Part shown: in pieces, positions 16,948 through 25,252 of the stretch
Layout: the number at the start of each line of letters is the position of its first letter
Position numbering within the stretch: the stretch's first letter is position 1
DNA from: [Scytonema hofmanni] UTEX 2349
Lineage (GTDB): Bacteria; Cyanobacteriota; Cyanobacteriia; Cyanobacteriales; Nostocaceae
Reading direction: 5' to 3'
DNA: 64,000 nt
NCBI RefSeq assembly: GCF_000582685.1
Contig: NZ_KK073768.1
Coordinates: 1,750,224-1,814,223, forward strand
Notes under the pieces: generated by a model
What the model saw: only the letters and a program-made list of their open reading frames with translations
What the model was told of the DNA's origin: nothing
Databases searched by the model: none
Position numbers and translations under genes: made by a program

Positions 16948-18591
16948 ATGAATACAGCGGATCTACTGATACAGTGTTTAGAAAATGAAGGGGTGCAATA
17001 TGTTTTCGGACTCCCTGGAGAAGAAAATTTGCACGTTTTGGAAGCATTGAAAAATTCTTCCATTCAATTTATCACTACCCGTCACGAACAGGGTGCGGCA
17101 TTCATGGCAGATGTCTACGGACGCCTGACTGGAAAAGCTGGGGTGTGTCTTTCTACACTTGGTCCTGGAGCGACTAACTTGATGACGGGTGTAGCTGATG
17201 CTAACCTGGATGGTGCGCCTTTGGTAGCAATTACCGGGCAAGTTGGCACAGATAGAATGCACATCGAATCGCATCAATATTTAGATTTGGTAGCGATGTT
17301 TGCCCCGGTAACAAAGTGGAATAAGCAAATTGTGCGACCGAGTATTACACCAGAAGTTGTGCGAAAAGGCTTTAAAGTAGCGCAAAGTGAAAAACCTGGT
17401 GCAGTTCACATTGATGTACCGGAAAATATTGCCGCTATGCCTGTAGAAGGGAAACCTTTGCAGAAGCATAATATTGAAAAAACCTATGCTTCTTTTGCGA
17501 GTATTCGGGCAGCAGCAGCAGCAATTTCTCAGGCGGTTAATCCGTTAATATTAGTGGGAAATGGAGCGATTCGCGCTCAAGCTAGTGATGCTGTGACGCA
17601 ATTTGCTACCCAAATGAATATTCCTGTTGCCAATACATTTATGGGCAAAGGTGTAATTCCTTATACTCATCCTTTGGCATTGTGGTCAGTGGGATTGCAA
17701 CAGCGAGATTTTATCACTTGTGCTTTTGATAAGGCAGATTTAGTGATAGCGATCGGCTATGATTTGATTGAATTTTCGCCGAAGAAATGGAATCCTAGCG
17801 GCAAAATTCCCATTGTTCATATTGCGGCAAATCCGGCAGAAATTGATAGTAGTTATATACCCCGTACTGAAGTTGTCGGGGATATTTCTGATTCTCTGGA
17901 TGAGATTTTAAAGTTAGCAGATAGACAAGGTAAACAGAACCCATTTGCCATCACTTTACGGTCAAGTATTCGTGCCGATTACGAACAATACGCTAATGAT
18001 GACGGATTTCCGATTAAGCCACAAAAGTTAATTTATGACTTGCGGCAAGTGATGGGACCAGAAGATATTGTTATATCTGATGTCGGCGCACATAAAATGT
18101 GGATTGCCCGTCATTATCATTGTCATAGTCCGAATACTTGTCTGATTTCTAATGGCTTTGCCGCAATGGGTATTGCCATTCCTGGTGCTTTAGCCGCAAA
18201 ACTCGTTTATCCTAATCGTAAAGTTGTCGCTGCAACTGGTGATGGCGGATTTATGATGAATTGCCAAGAATTAGAAACTGCTTTACGAGTTGGTACACCT
18301 TTTGTCACCTTAATTTTTAATGATGGTGGCTACGGTTTAATTGAGTGGAAACAAGAAAATCACTTTGGCAAAGGTAGATCATCTTTTGTGCATTTTGGCA
18401 ATCCTGATTTTGTCAAATTTGCCGAAAGTATGGGTTTAAAAGGCTACCGTGTTGAATCTGCTACTGATTTAGTTCCGATTCTCAAAGAAGCTTTAGCACA
18501 AGATGTACCAACAGTGATAGATTGTCCTGTAGATTATCGCGAAAACAGCCGCTTTAGTCAAAAAGCCGGCGAGTTGAGTTGCGAAGTCTAG
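16948..18591 (+). CDS. TPP-dependent 2-oxoglutarate decarboxylase (acetolactate-synthase-like)
   Basis: The 547-residue protein has the three domains of acetolactate-synthase-type enzymes: PYR domain with the cofactor-activating Glu in TTRHEQGAA (E47), a central domain, and a PP domain with the TPP motif GDGGFMMNCQELETALR...NDGG (about 430-459). It would otherwise be annotated as IlvB. The adjacency and order with succinate-semialdehyde dehydrogenase match the characterised cyanobacterial 2-oxoglutarate decarboxylase, which yields succinic semialdehyde. ATG 16948 is preceded by AAGGAAATTAA, a serviceable ribosome site. Acetolactate synthase remains the alternative, but no ilvN neighbour is present. 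Confidence 0.88.
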   Translation: MNTADLLIQCLENEGVQYVFGLPGEENLHVLEALKNSSIQFITTRHEQGAAFMADVYGRLTGKAGVCLSTLGPGATNLMTGVADANLDGAPLVAITGQVGTDRMHIESHQYLDLVAMFAPVTKWNKQIVRPSITPEVVRKGFKVAQSEKPGAVHIDVPENIAAMPVEGKPLQKHNIEKTYASFASIRAAAAAISQAVNPLILVGNGAIRAQASDAVTQFATQMNIPVANTFMGKGVIPYTHPLALWSVGLQQRDFITCAFDKADLVIAIGYDLIEFSPKKWNPSGKIPIVHIAANPAEIDSSYIPRTEVVGDISDSLDEILKLADRQGKQNPFAITLRSSIRADYEQYANDDGFPIKPQKLIYDLRQVMGPEDIVISDVGAHKMWIARHYHCHSPNTCLISNGFAAMGIAIPGALAAKLVYPNRKVVAATGDGGFMMNCQELETALRVGTPFVTLIFNDGGYGLIEWKQENHFGKGRSSFVHFGNPDFVKFAESMGLKGYRVESATDLVPILKEALAQDVPTVIDCPVDYRENSRFSQKAGELSCEV

Positions 18592-18633
18592 GAAATAGGG
18601 GCGGCTTCCCCGCTCCTAAATATCGCAACCGTC

Positions 18634-18662
18634 GTAGAGACGTTCCGCCGGAACGTCTCTAC
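18634..18662. repeat. Small dispersed palindrome (29 bp), TTCCGCCGGAA core
   Basis: Identical in arms and core to the copy at 2746-2774. It lies 43 bp after the decarboxylase stop and could serve as a 3' hairpin. Confidence 0.8.
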
Positions 18663-18695
18663 ATATAATTGACAGACTACTAGTCGCTAGCAGAG

Positions 18696-18863
18696 GAGTT
18701 GACTGGCAACGGCAGCAAGGTACTCGCCCTAACTACAGACATCACCCACTGTGATCAAGTGAAGAAATTGGTCGATGCAGCCGTGTAGACATACGGGCGT
18801 ATCGACGCTTATATTACCGCAAACCCTCATCAAACCCACAGTAACGAAAACGATTTTTTCTAA
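18696..18863 (+). pseudogene. Remnant of a short-chain dehydrogenase/reductase
   Basis: Translation from 18696 gives GNGSKVLALTTDITHCDQ..VDAAV, a TAG stop at 18786-18788, then TYGRIDAYITANPH. This lines up with the family pattern GGKVLALTTDVTDxxQV..LVDAAVxxYGRIDVLINNAG: the acidic Asp after strand beta-3 and the NNAG region are recognisable, although NNAG has decayed to TANP. The Rossmann TGxxxGIG motif and the YxxxK active site are absent. This is a short ghost of about 55 codons, disabled by an internal stop. Confidence 0.6.
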
Positions 18864-18926
18864 ACCTGAAATCTGCTCTATAAGCCAAAATGTTTATAGG
18901 TATGAAATAACTCAGGTAAATTCAAC

Positions 18927-19901
18927 ATGGATATCAAAAACGGCTTTGTAGGAACTGTTGGTAACACACCGCTGATTCGCTTAACCAGCTTTAGCGAAGA
19001 TACTGGCTGCGAAATTCTCGCAAAAGCAGAATTTCTCAATCCTGGAGGTTCCGTCAAAGACCGCGCCGCACTTTATATTATTGAAGATGCTGAAAAGAAA
19101 GGTTTACTCAAACCCGGTGGTACTGTCGTTGAAGGAACAGCCGGTAATACAGGTATTGGATTAGCACATATTTGTAACGCCAAAGGTTACAAATGTTTAA
19201 TTATTATTCCTGATACTCAATCGCAAGAAAAAATGGACGCGATGAGAGCGTTGGGTGCTGAAGTTCGCCCCGTCCCCGCTGTACCATATAAAGACCCCAA
19301 TAACTACGTTAAGTTATCTGGCAAAATCGCCGCAGAGATGGAAAACGCAATTTGGGCGAATCAGTTTGATAACTTAGCTAATCGTCGCGCTCACTACGAA
19401 ACCACAGCAGCAGAAATTTGGGCGCAAACAGATGGTAAAATAGATGGCTGGGTAGCTTCAACTGGCACAGGGGGAACATTTGCGGGTGTGGCGATGTACC
19501 TGAAAGAGAAAAATCCGGCGATTAAATGCGTAGTTGCCGACCCAATGGGTAGCGGACTTTACAGTTATATTAAATACAAAGAAATTAAATTAGAGGGTAA
19601 TTCGATTACCGAAGGTATTGGTAACAGTCGGATTACAGCAAATATGGAAGGGGCGCCAGCTGATGATGCGATTCAAATCGATGATAAAGAAGCTTTGCGA
19701 GTAGTTTATCAGTTGTTAAGAAAAGACGGGCTATTAATGGGCGGTTCCACAGGAATTAATGTTGGTGGTGCGATCGCACTAGCGAAACAAATGGGACCTG
19801 GACATACTATCGTCACTATTTTATGTGATAGCGGTTCTCGTTACCAATCACGGATATTCAACCCGGAATGGCTGGCGTCAAAAGGACTGTCAGTAGATTA
19901 G
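18927..19901 (+). CDS. cysK: Cysteine synthase A (O-acetylserine sulfhydrylase)
   Basis: The 324-residue PLP enzyme makes cysteine from O-acetylserine and sulfide. The PLP lysine is in LNPGGSVKDRAA (K44). The substrate loop EGTAGNTGIGLA and the phosphate-binding GTGGTFAG are intact. The TAGN loop and overall length fit a CysK-type synthase; cystathionine beta-synthase-like activity is less likely. ATG 18927 begins MDIKNGFVGTVGNTPLIRL. TTAGTTAG heptads start at the stop codon, and a 2Fe-2S protein gene follows on the same strand 82 bp away. Confidence 0.92.
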   Translation: MDIKNGFVGTVGNTPLIRLTSFSEDTGCEILAKAEFLNPGGSVKDRAALYIIEDAEKKGLLKPGGTVVEGTAGNTGIGLAHICNAKGYKCLIIIPDTQSQEKMDAMRALGAEVRPVPAVPYKDPNNYVKLSGKIAAEMENAIWANQFDNLANRRAHYETTAAEIWAQTDGKIDGWVASTGTGGTFAGVAMYLKEKNPAIKCVVADPMGSGLYSYIKYKEIKLEGNSITEGIGNSRITANMEGAPADDAIQIDDKEALRVVYQLLRKDGLLMGGSTGINVGGAIALAKQMGPGHTIVTILCDSGSRYQSRIFNPEWLASKGLSVD

Positions 19902-19945
19902 TTAGTTAGAGTGTGGTTAGTTGTTAGTGGTTGGTTGTTAGTTGT
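19899..19945 (+). repeat. STRR heptads at the cysK stop codon
   Basis: TAGTTAG...GTGGTTAGTTGTTAGTGG heptads begin at the TAG stop of cysK and end just before the next gene's leader. Confidence 0.6.
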
Positions 19946-19983
19946 CGTGCAACTCCCCCACTCCTCCCCATCCCCCTTTACGA

Positions 19984-20289
19984 ATGTCAAACACTCAAGC
20001 ATCCCATTCCCTAACTACAGATCCATCCGCTTCTTCTAAATGCGTGCGGGTATGTCAAAATCGTACTTGTAAAAAGCAAGGTGCGGCTAAGGTATTAGCT
20101 GCTTTTAAGGCTTCAGTAGTTCCTGGGGTGATGGTGACACCTACCGGCTGTTTGGGACAATGCGGTAATGGTCCGATGGTGTTGGTGTTGCCCGATCGCG
20201 TCTGGTATAGTCGTGTCTGTCCTCAGGAAGTGCCAATGGTAGTAGAACAGCATTTACTCAACGGTCACGAAGTTAAAAAAATGCAGTAA
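19984..20289 (+). CDS. (2Fe-2S) thioredoxin-like ferredoxin domain protein
   Basis: The product is about 101 residues. Four cysteines in VCQNRTC and GCLGQCGNGP follow the pattern of thioredoxin-fold 2Fe-2S ferredoxins, the family also found at the end of hydrogenase and NuoE-type subunits. As a stand-alone small protein it is a likely electron carrier; the partner is unknown. A longer reading from a TTG at 19942 would add a Pro-rich, repeat-derived leader, so the ATG at 19984 (MSNTQASH) is chosen. It lies downstream of cysK, which may be coincidental. Confidence 0.82.
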   Translation: MSNTQASHSLTTDPSASSKCVRVCQNRTCKKQGAAKVLAAFKASVVPGVMVTPTGCLGQCGNGPMVLVLPDRVWYSRVCPQEVPMVVEQHLLNGHEVKKMQ

Positions 20290-20367
20290 TATCGGTTTCA
20301 TTCCGGACACCAAGGTGATTAAAAATATAAAGGACTGCACTCTTTTTTAATCTTTGCGAGGCATCCT

Positions 20368-21144
20368 ATGAATATTCAGCAGCTACGTGAATCATTGAAA
20401 ATAAAGTGGCTGAATTACTACTTTGAAAATCGTCCCTGGTTAGTAAAAATGCAAATTTGGGGGACTTATGATGGTCAACGACGTCCAAGCAGTGGTTTTC
20501 TGTTGGCAACTTTATCTGTTTTAGAACCGCAACTTGATGAGATTTTTCCGTTGATTGTGGATCTAAATAGTAATCCCGATCGCATTGTTGCTGCATTAGG
20601 TCTTAACTTCAATCCCGACCGACATTTAGATTTAATTAAATCGGAAAATACGATGATTATCACAGAGGAGATTAGCGAACCTCTCCCCTTGGTTAGAGAT
20701 GCTGTCAAAAACGAAGTTGAAACTAATACTAATGAAGCGTTGATGACAACAGAAGTCAAAAATAATGACAAACCTGAAGTTGAAAGCAAGAATAAATCTA
20801 AGGCATCGGGATTTACAACTAAAGTTGAAACCAAGGGCAAACCTGATAATAAACATAGCAAAACTTCATCTTCTAACCTTTCTCCCTGGCGAAAAGAGGC
20901 GAAAAAAAGCGTTGCTGTGCTTCCGGGTGATGTTATCCGAATGAATCCAACAAGCGAGCGATCGCACTCAGTTTCCAACCAATTATCTCGCAATAGCAAA
21001 CCGCTTGCTGTGGCTACAATTGAAAGTCAAGCCAAGGATGTAAAAATGCAACGCAAAGATGTTCAGAGTCAAGTTAATTCATCAGCTACTAATGCCAGTA
21101 ATCTACCTTCTTGGATAGATGAGTTTTGTAAAGGTGTTGGTTAA
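20368..21144 (+). CDS. Cyanobacterial protein of unknown function (DUF5331-like)
   Basis: The 258-residue protein has a conserved-looking N-terminal domain of about 90 residues (MNIQQLRESLKIKWLNYY, then GTYDGQRRPSSGF and VAALGLNFNPD). I associate this with the cyanobacterial family DUF5331, from memory. The following 130 residues are Lys/Ser/Glu-rich and probably disordered. A short C-terminal motif, NLPSWIDEFCKGVG, could be a docking peptide. There is no signal or membrane segment. ATG 20368 has GCGAGGC upstream. A G-rich tandem array starts 20 bp after the stop. Confidence 0.7.
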   Translation: MNIQQLRESLKIKWLNYYFENRPWLVKMQIWGTYDGQRRPSSGFLLATLSVLEPQLDEIFPLIVDLNSNPDRIVAALGLNFNPDRHLDLIKSENTMIITEEISEPLPLVRDAVKNEVETNTNEALMTTEVKNNDKPEVESKNKSKASGFTTKVETKGKPDNKHSKTSSSNLSPWRKEAKKSVAVLPGDVIRMNPTSERSHSVSNQLSRNSKPLAVATIESQAKDVKMQRKDVQSQVNSSATNASNLPSWIDEFCKGVG

Positions 21145-21156
21145 TAGAATTTAGGG

Positions 21157-21255
21157 AGACAAGGGGACAGGGGGACAGGGGGACAAGGGGACAAGGGGAC
21201 AAGGAGGACAAGGAGGACAAGGAGGACAAGGAGGACAAGGAGGACAAGGAGGACA
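21157..21255. repeat. G-rich tandem array, GGGGACA / GGACAAGGA units
   Basis: About ten units of GGGGACA(A) heptads shading into GGAGGACAA nonads. The unit is closely related to the one that encodes GDK repeats in the outer-membrane protein at 39.4-39.6 kb. A pyrimidine-rich CCCTTTTCCC stretch follows (21299-21333). Confidence 0.8.
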
Positions 21256-21339
21256 ATTCTTTCCCCGCATCTCCCCATCGGTCTAAATGAAAAAATTCTT
21301 TCCCCTTTTCCCTTTTCCCTTTCCCCTTTCCCCTTCTTT

Positions 21340-22326
21340 TTACTGTGGGTATTCGTGAGAAACGAAGGGGATTTCTACTATTTCACCCCCGGTTTCTCCG
21401 ACTTGAACTTTCAAACCGACGCCACCAGCTTTAGTGCGGATGTAACCTAGTCCAAAGTAACCATCAGCAGTTTCAGTATAACTTGTCAATTTGCCGACTT
21501 TTTCATCCCCGACTGCGATCGCACTTCCTATTTCCGCCGGCGCGTTGAGACGAATCCCCCAAAGGTGTTGTTTTACACCTTTATATGTATTTAAACGGGC
21601 GATGGTTTCTTGTCCGATATAACAACCTTTGCTAAAGGAAATGGTATGCCATAAACCAGCTTCTAGAGGATTGTAATCATCAGTTAATTCATGTTCTGGG
21701 GCTGGGCGACCTTGTAAGATTCGCAACATATCAAAAGCGCGATCGCTCATTTCTTGCGCTCCAGCTTCGACAATTTTCTGCCATACCGTCGCCTTCTCAG
21801 AAGCTGGTAAAATCAGGGTATATCCCGGCAAAGCCAGACCACTACCCACCGCAACCCGCATCCCACCGTCAAATAGTTGATGAGTGCCGTCAGGTTGACC
21901 GATAATAGCTTCAGCACCCAACTTTTCTATAATAGTGTCGCTTTGCGAACCGATAATATTGAAGGTTGCAGTTTCATTTGTTACATCTGTTAATTGCACC
22001 TTATCGGCAAAAAAGATGTATTTATCCAGCCATTGCATGATAAATTCCCGGCGATTGGGCGAAACTAGTAACAGCACTGCATCTTCTAAAACGTAAGCTG
22101 TAACTAAGTCAATAGTCCGGGCTGTGGATGTCACCATTACAGTATCACAGCCTTGTCCTGGTTTGAGACTTTGAAAATCGTTAGTAGTTTGATTGTGTAA
22201 AAAGCGGATGCGGTCATCATCAGAAACACGGATGATTCCCCAGGAAGAGCGATCGCATACAGCGACAGAATCTTGCGCTGCTTGGATAGCTGCTGCGTCT
22301 TTGGTGTCAATTGCAGATTTGGACAT
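21340..22326 (-). CDS. ygfZ: YgfZ/GcvT-like folate-binding protein
   Basis: The product is about 328 residues and resembles the aminomethyltransferase (GcvT) fold. It carries the YgfZ signature KGCYIGQET (about residue 230), whose Cys is needed for activity. YgfZ uses tetrahydrofolate and supports repair or maturation of iron-sulfur enzymes such as MiaB. ATG at 22326 (MSKSAIDTKD) is preferred over a TTG ten codons upstream. The gene is convergent with the DUF5331-like gene and shares its terminator region with a G-rich array. Confidence 0.9.
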   Translation of the reverse strand: MSKSAIDTKDAAAIQAAQDSVAVCDRSSWGIIRVSDDDRIRFLHNQTTNDFQSLKPGQGCDTVMVTSTARTIDLVTAYVLEDAVLLLVSPNRREFIMQWLDKYIFFADKVQLTDVTNETATFNIIGSQSDTIIEKLGAEAIIGQPDGTHQLFDGGMRVAVGSGLALPGYTLILPASEKATVWQKIVEAGAQEMSDRAFDMLRILQGRPAPEHELTDDYNPLEAGLWHTISFSKGCYIGQETIARLNTYKGVKQHLWGIRLNAPAEIGSAIAVGDEKVGKLTSYTETADGYFGLGYIRTKAGGVGLKVQVGETGGEIVEIPFVSHEYPQ

Positions 22327-22422
22327 GGTGATAGCAATTTTGGGTTGTAAAACCAAGTTTAAATCAACTTACAGCATGAAAATATTATCAAGTAAGGATT
22401 TGCGGTTAAGCGATCGCTTTGA

Positions 22423-22656
22423 TCAACTGCTCAAATTACGGAAAGTAGTTGACTCAATTACACGATCAGAGAATAATTTAGCTAAATCTTGCCGCAAATT
22501 ATGCCCAATATACAATTTCAGTAAAGCTTCAACAGACATATCTCGACTAGCGGCAACTTTTTTCAGAGATTGTAATGTGTCTGTTGGTATCTTTATCGAT
22601 ACTGTTTCTGTTGCACAAGGTCGCAAATTTAGTTCAACTTCTTCAGGATTCTTCAT
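22423..22656 (-). CDS. Small ribbon-helix-helix-like protein, possible antitoxin
   Basis: The 77-residue product contains VSIKIPTDTLQSLKKVAASRDMSVEALLKLYI (given here only in part as a pattern: beta strand then two helices), like CopG/RHH DNA-binding antitoxins. No toxin ORF is adjacent, so either a solitary regulator or an orphan antitoxin is possible. ATG 22656 follows AAAGGCGATT. It is divergent from the dynamin-like gene, with starts 104 bp apart. Confidence 0.65.
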   Translation of the reverse strand: MKNPEEVELNLRPCATETVSIKIPTDTLQSLKKVAASRDMSVEALLKLYIGHNLRQDLAKLFSDRVIESTTFRNLSS

Positions 22657-22759
22657 AATCGCCTTTAATACCCAAGTATAATTACTTACGCCAATCTTTC
22701 TGATTTTAAGTTAAGCTGTACGTGTTTTAACTACTCTTTCCCTCTAACTTTACATAATT

Positions 22760-25120
22760 ATGTCCTCTGAAAAGTTTCAGGCAGCACACGACAGCATTTG
22801 TCATACTGGCACACGACTCTTAAACTACCTTGAGGAAATTCGCAAAGGTCGTTTCAGCGAGGGAGACGATACCAAAAGTTTACAGAGTATTGAGGATGAC
22901 ATAAACAAAGCTTTAAGCGCATTAAAAGAGCAGAAGTATCAAGTAGCAGTTATTGCAGCGATGAAAGCTGGCAAAAGTACCTTTTTAAATGCAGTAATTG
23001 GTGCAGATGTTCTCGCAAGTGAATCAGCAGCGTGTACAATTTGCCGTACAGATGTGCGACATATTCCAGATGGACAAGTACCCAGACTTCTGGAATATCG
23101 AGAAGGACAAAGACAAGGTTTTGTGATTGCTGAGGGTAACGCTGGAGAGATTCAACAAAAATTTTTGGTGCGTACCCGTGAGATTAGGGAAAAAGGCAAT
23201 CCTGACAATACGATACGCTTTGAGATAGAACATCCTATCGAAGCTATTAGCGCACTTTCATCTCTATCTGGTTTTACCTTGGTTGACACTCCAGGTCCGA
23301 ATGAATGGGAATCTGCCAAGTTTAATACAGTAGCGCTGAAACAAACTGCACTTGAAGCGCTGCGAACTTGCAATGCAATTTTGTTCGTTTTAAATTACGC
23401 TTCCTACAAAGACAATGCTATTTCAGATTTGTTTAAAGATGTGATAGAGAATCGTAAGGAAATATTAGCTGAGAATACAGGTAAGATTTACTTCATTCTT
23501 AATAAAGTCGATCAGAAGACAGAACAAGACAAAGATATTGCTGATGTCATAGAGGATTTGAAACGCGAGTTAACTAACTTTGGCTTTTCTAATCCAATTA
23601 TTTACCCTGCAAGTTCTAGACAAGGACTTTTGGCAAAGCTGATTCAACAAGGAAAGGCAACTGAAAGCCAGATAAAGGATTTCAAAAAGTTTTTCAGTGC
23701 TAGATATGCTACTGAAGATGAAGAAGGCAATCAGATTATACCAGCGCCTCGGAAAATTGCACCACAAGCTTTAAAAGATAGTGGCATCCTTACAATTGAA
23801 CAAACAGTTATTCAAACCATAACTCAAAATTCTGGATGGAATCTTTTGAGTGATGTTGTGGCAAAAATTGATAAGGCTGGTAAGGGAATTGAAGATACTT
23901 TAAACACACAGATAAGCGGTTGGCAGATGGGAATTGATGCCTTAAAACAAAAAGTAGAAGAATATAGGAAACGCTCTGATTATTCCAAAAGCAAAGTAGA
24001 AGCTGTAAAAAAGTCTGTCGATGAACAAAAACAGATCCTAATCAGTGGTTTTAGTCAGGCAATTAGTCAATTTGCTGAAGGAGCTAAAGCTAAGATAGAG
24101 GAGGAAATAGATTTGATAGCTGAATCTGTACCTAACAAACAAATACCGAAAGAAACTCAGAAAAAAGCTGAAATACTTATAAGAAATGTAGATATTCCTT
24201 CCAGTGAAGTAAAATTTGGATTCAGTCTACCAAGCTGGATTCCTCTTATAGGTGGTACTGCATTCACCTTTGAAACAAAGACCCCTTTGGTAGAAGCTCT
24301 AACAAAAGTTTTTCCAACATCATTGTCTAACCATAACTCTAATGAGTATAAAAGTTTAGATCCATACAAAATTAGACTTAATACGAAGGAAGAGGCTAAA
24401 AAATTTGAACGCACTATTAACGAATTTTGTGCGCCACATATTAAGACTTGGTGGCTCGATACCCAGGATAAACTTGTGAGGGACGGAACACGAATTAGAG
24501 AAGAGTTGGTACATAAAATTAAAGATGATATCCAACAGATATCAAATGAACTGTCGAACTATCTTGGAGAAGCTTTGGAAGTGGAACTCAACGTCAATCC
24601 TATTCAGTTTCCAAGTTTTGATTTTCCGGGGATTGATACACAAGTTCAATATCAGCAGCAACTTTATAAAACGAAGGAAAAACAAAATTACAGCACAGGA
24701 GAAAAACGCCGTTCGTGTGAGGATGAGCAAGATTACACCAAAAGAACCACTAAAGAGAGAGAAGTTGAGGTTGAAAAGCAGCGTTCCTTCTATGAAGTGA
24801 ACTTGCGTGAAACAGTAAAGGCAATCAAAGTGAATATAGATAGTCAAGCATCAGGCAGTCGAGAACTTCTACAGCGAGTAATTGAAAAACAGGTTGCGGA
24901 AGACTTCAGAAATGCAGAGAAGCAAATCAACGACTATATTAAAAGGTTTCAAGATGATTTTGATCGCTTGCTGAAAGAACGGGAGACAAAAGAAGTTGAA
25001 GGCGATCGCATTCGGGAAATGCTGGAAATTCAAAAAGCACAATTAAATCAATACTTACATGAATTGACCACAATTAAAGCATCCTTGCATAGTTGGAAGC
25101 CAATGCAAACAATCAACTAG
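22760..25120 (+). CDS. Bacterial dynamin-like GTPase
   Basis: The 786-residue protein has a dynamin-type G domain: P-loop AAMKAGKST (66-74), G3 LVDTPGPNE (about 174) and G4 LNKVDQ (about 248). A long helical region follows (about 380-460) with Lys/Glu-rich coiled coils. The middle hydrophobic patch LPSWIPLIGGTAFTF (about 493) could touch membrane. The C-terminal third (about 620-786) is a highly charged coiled coil. Bacterial dynamin-like proteins remodel or protect membranes, and several are antiphage factors. It is divergent from the RHH gene and followed by a methyltransferase gene on the same strand after a REP-like gap. ATG 22760 is the first sensible start. Confidence 0.85.
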   Translation: MSSEKFQAAHDSICHTGTRLLNYLEEIRKGRFSEGDDTKSLQSIEDDINKALSALKEQKYQVAVIAAMKAGKSTFLNAVIGADVLASESAACTICRTDVRHIPDGQVPRLLEYREGQRQGFVIAEGNAGEIQQKFLVRTREIREKGNPDNTIRFEIEHPIEAISALSSLSGFTLVDTPGPNEWESAKFNTVALKQTALEALRTCNAILFVLNYASYKDNAISDLFKDVIENRKEILAENTGKIYFILNKVDQKTEQDKDIADVIEDLKRELTNFGFSNPIIYPASSRQGLLAKLIQQGKATESQIKDFKKFFSARYATEDEEGNQIIPAPRKIAPQALKDSGILTIEQTVIQTITQNSGWNLLSDVVAKIDKAGKGIEDTLNTQISGWQMGIDALKQKVEEYRKRSDYSKSKVEAVKKSVDEQKQILISGFSQAISQFAEGAKAKIEEEIDLIAESVPNKQIPKETQKKAEILIRNVDIPSSEVKFGFSLPSWIPLIGGTAFTFETKTPLVEALTKVFPTSLSNHNSNEYKSLDPYKIRLNTKEEAKKFERTINEFCAPHIKTWWLDTQDKLVRDGTRIREELVHKIKDDIQQISNELSNYLGEALEVELNVNPIQFPSFDFPGIDTQVQYQQQLYKTKEKQNYSTGEKRRSCEDEQDYTKRTTKEREVEVEKQRSFYEVNLRETVKAIKVNIDSQASGSRELLQRVIEKQVAEDFRNAEKQINDYIKRFQDDFDRLLKERETKEVEGDRIREMLEIQKAQLNQYLHELTTIKASLHSWKPMQTIN

Positions 25121-25159
25121 CCGGCTACACAACTCCCTTAACCCAGACTAGCTAAAAAC

Positions 25160-25228
25160 ACTTCCTCTTAGCCCACGAAGGTGGGCTTCGTTCGTGTAGC
25201 CCCAGAATTCCATTCTGAGGGCTATATT
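25160..25228. repeat. REP-like double hairpin
   Basis: GCCCACGAAGGTGGGC and CCCAGAATTCCATTCTGAGGG form two adjacent stem-loops between the dynamin-like and methyltransferase genes. Similar CTCAGAAT-type hairpins occur at 2942-2961. Confidence 0.6.
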
Positions 25229-25252
25229 ATTGATTAAGACTATATAGCTGTA

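Noticed and set aside
16948..18591. Acetolactate synthase (ilvB)
   Set aside because: Pairing with succinate-semialdehyde dehydrogenase and lack of an ilvN favour the 2-oxoglutarate decarboxylase reading, though not proven.
22423..22656. Toxin-antitoxin module
   Set aside because: Only an antitoxin-like protein is visible; no toxin ORF lies beside it.
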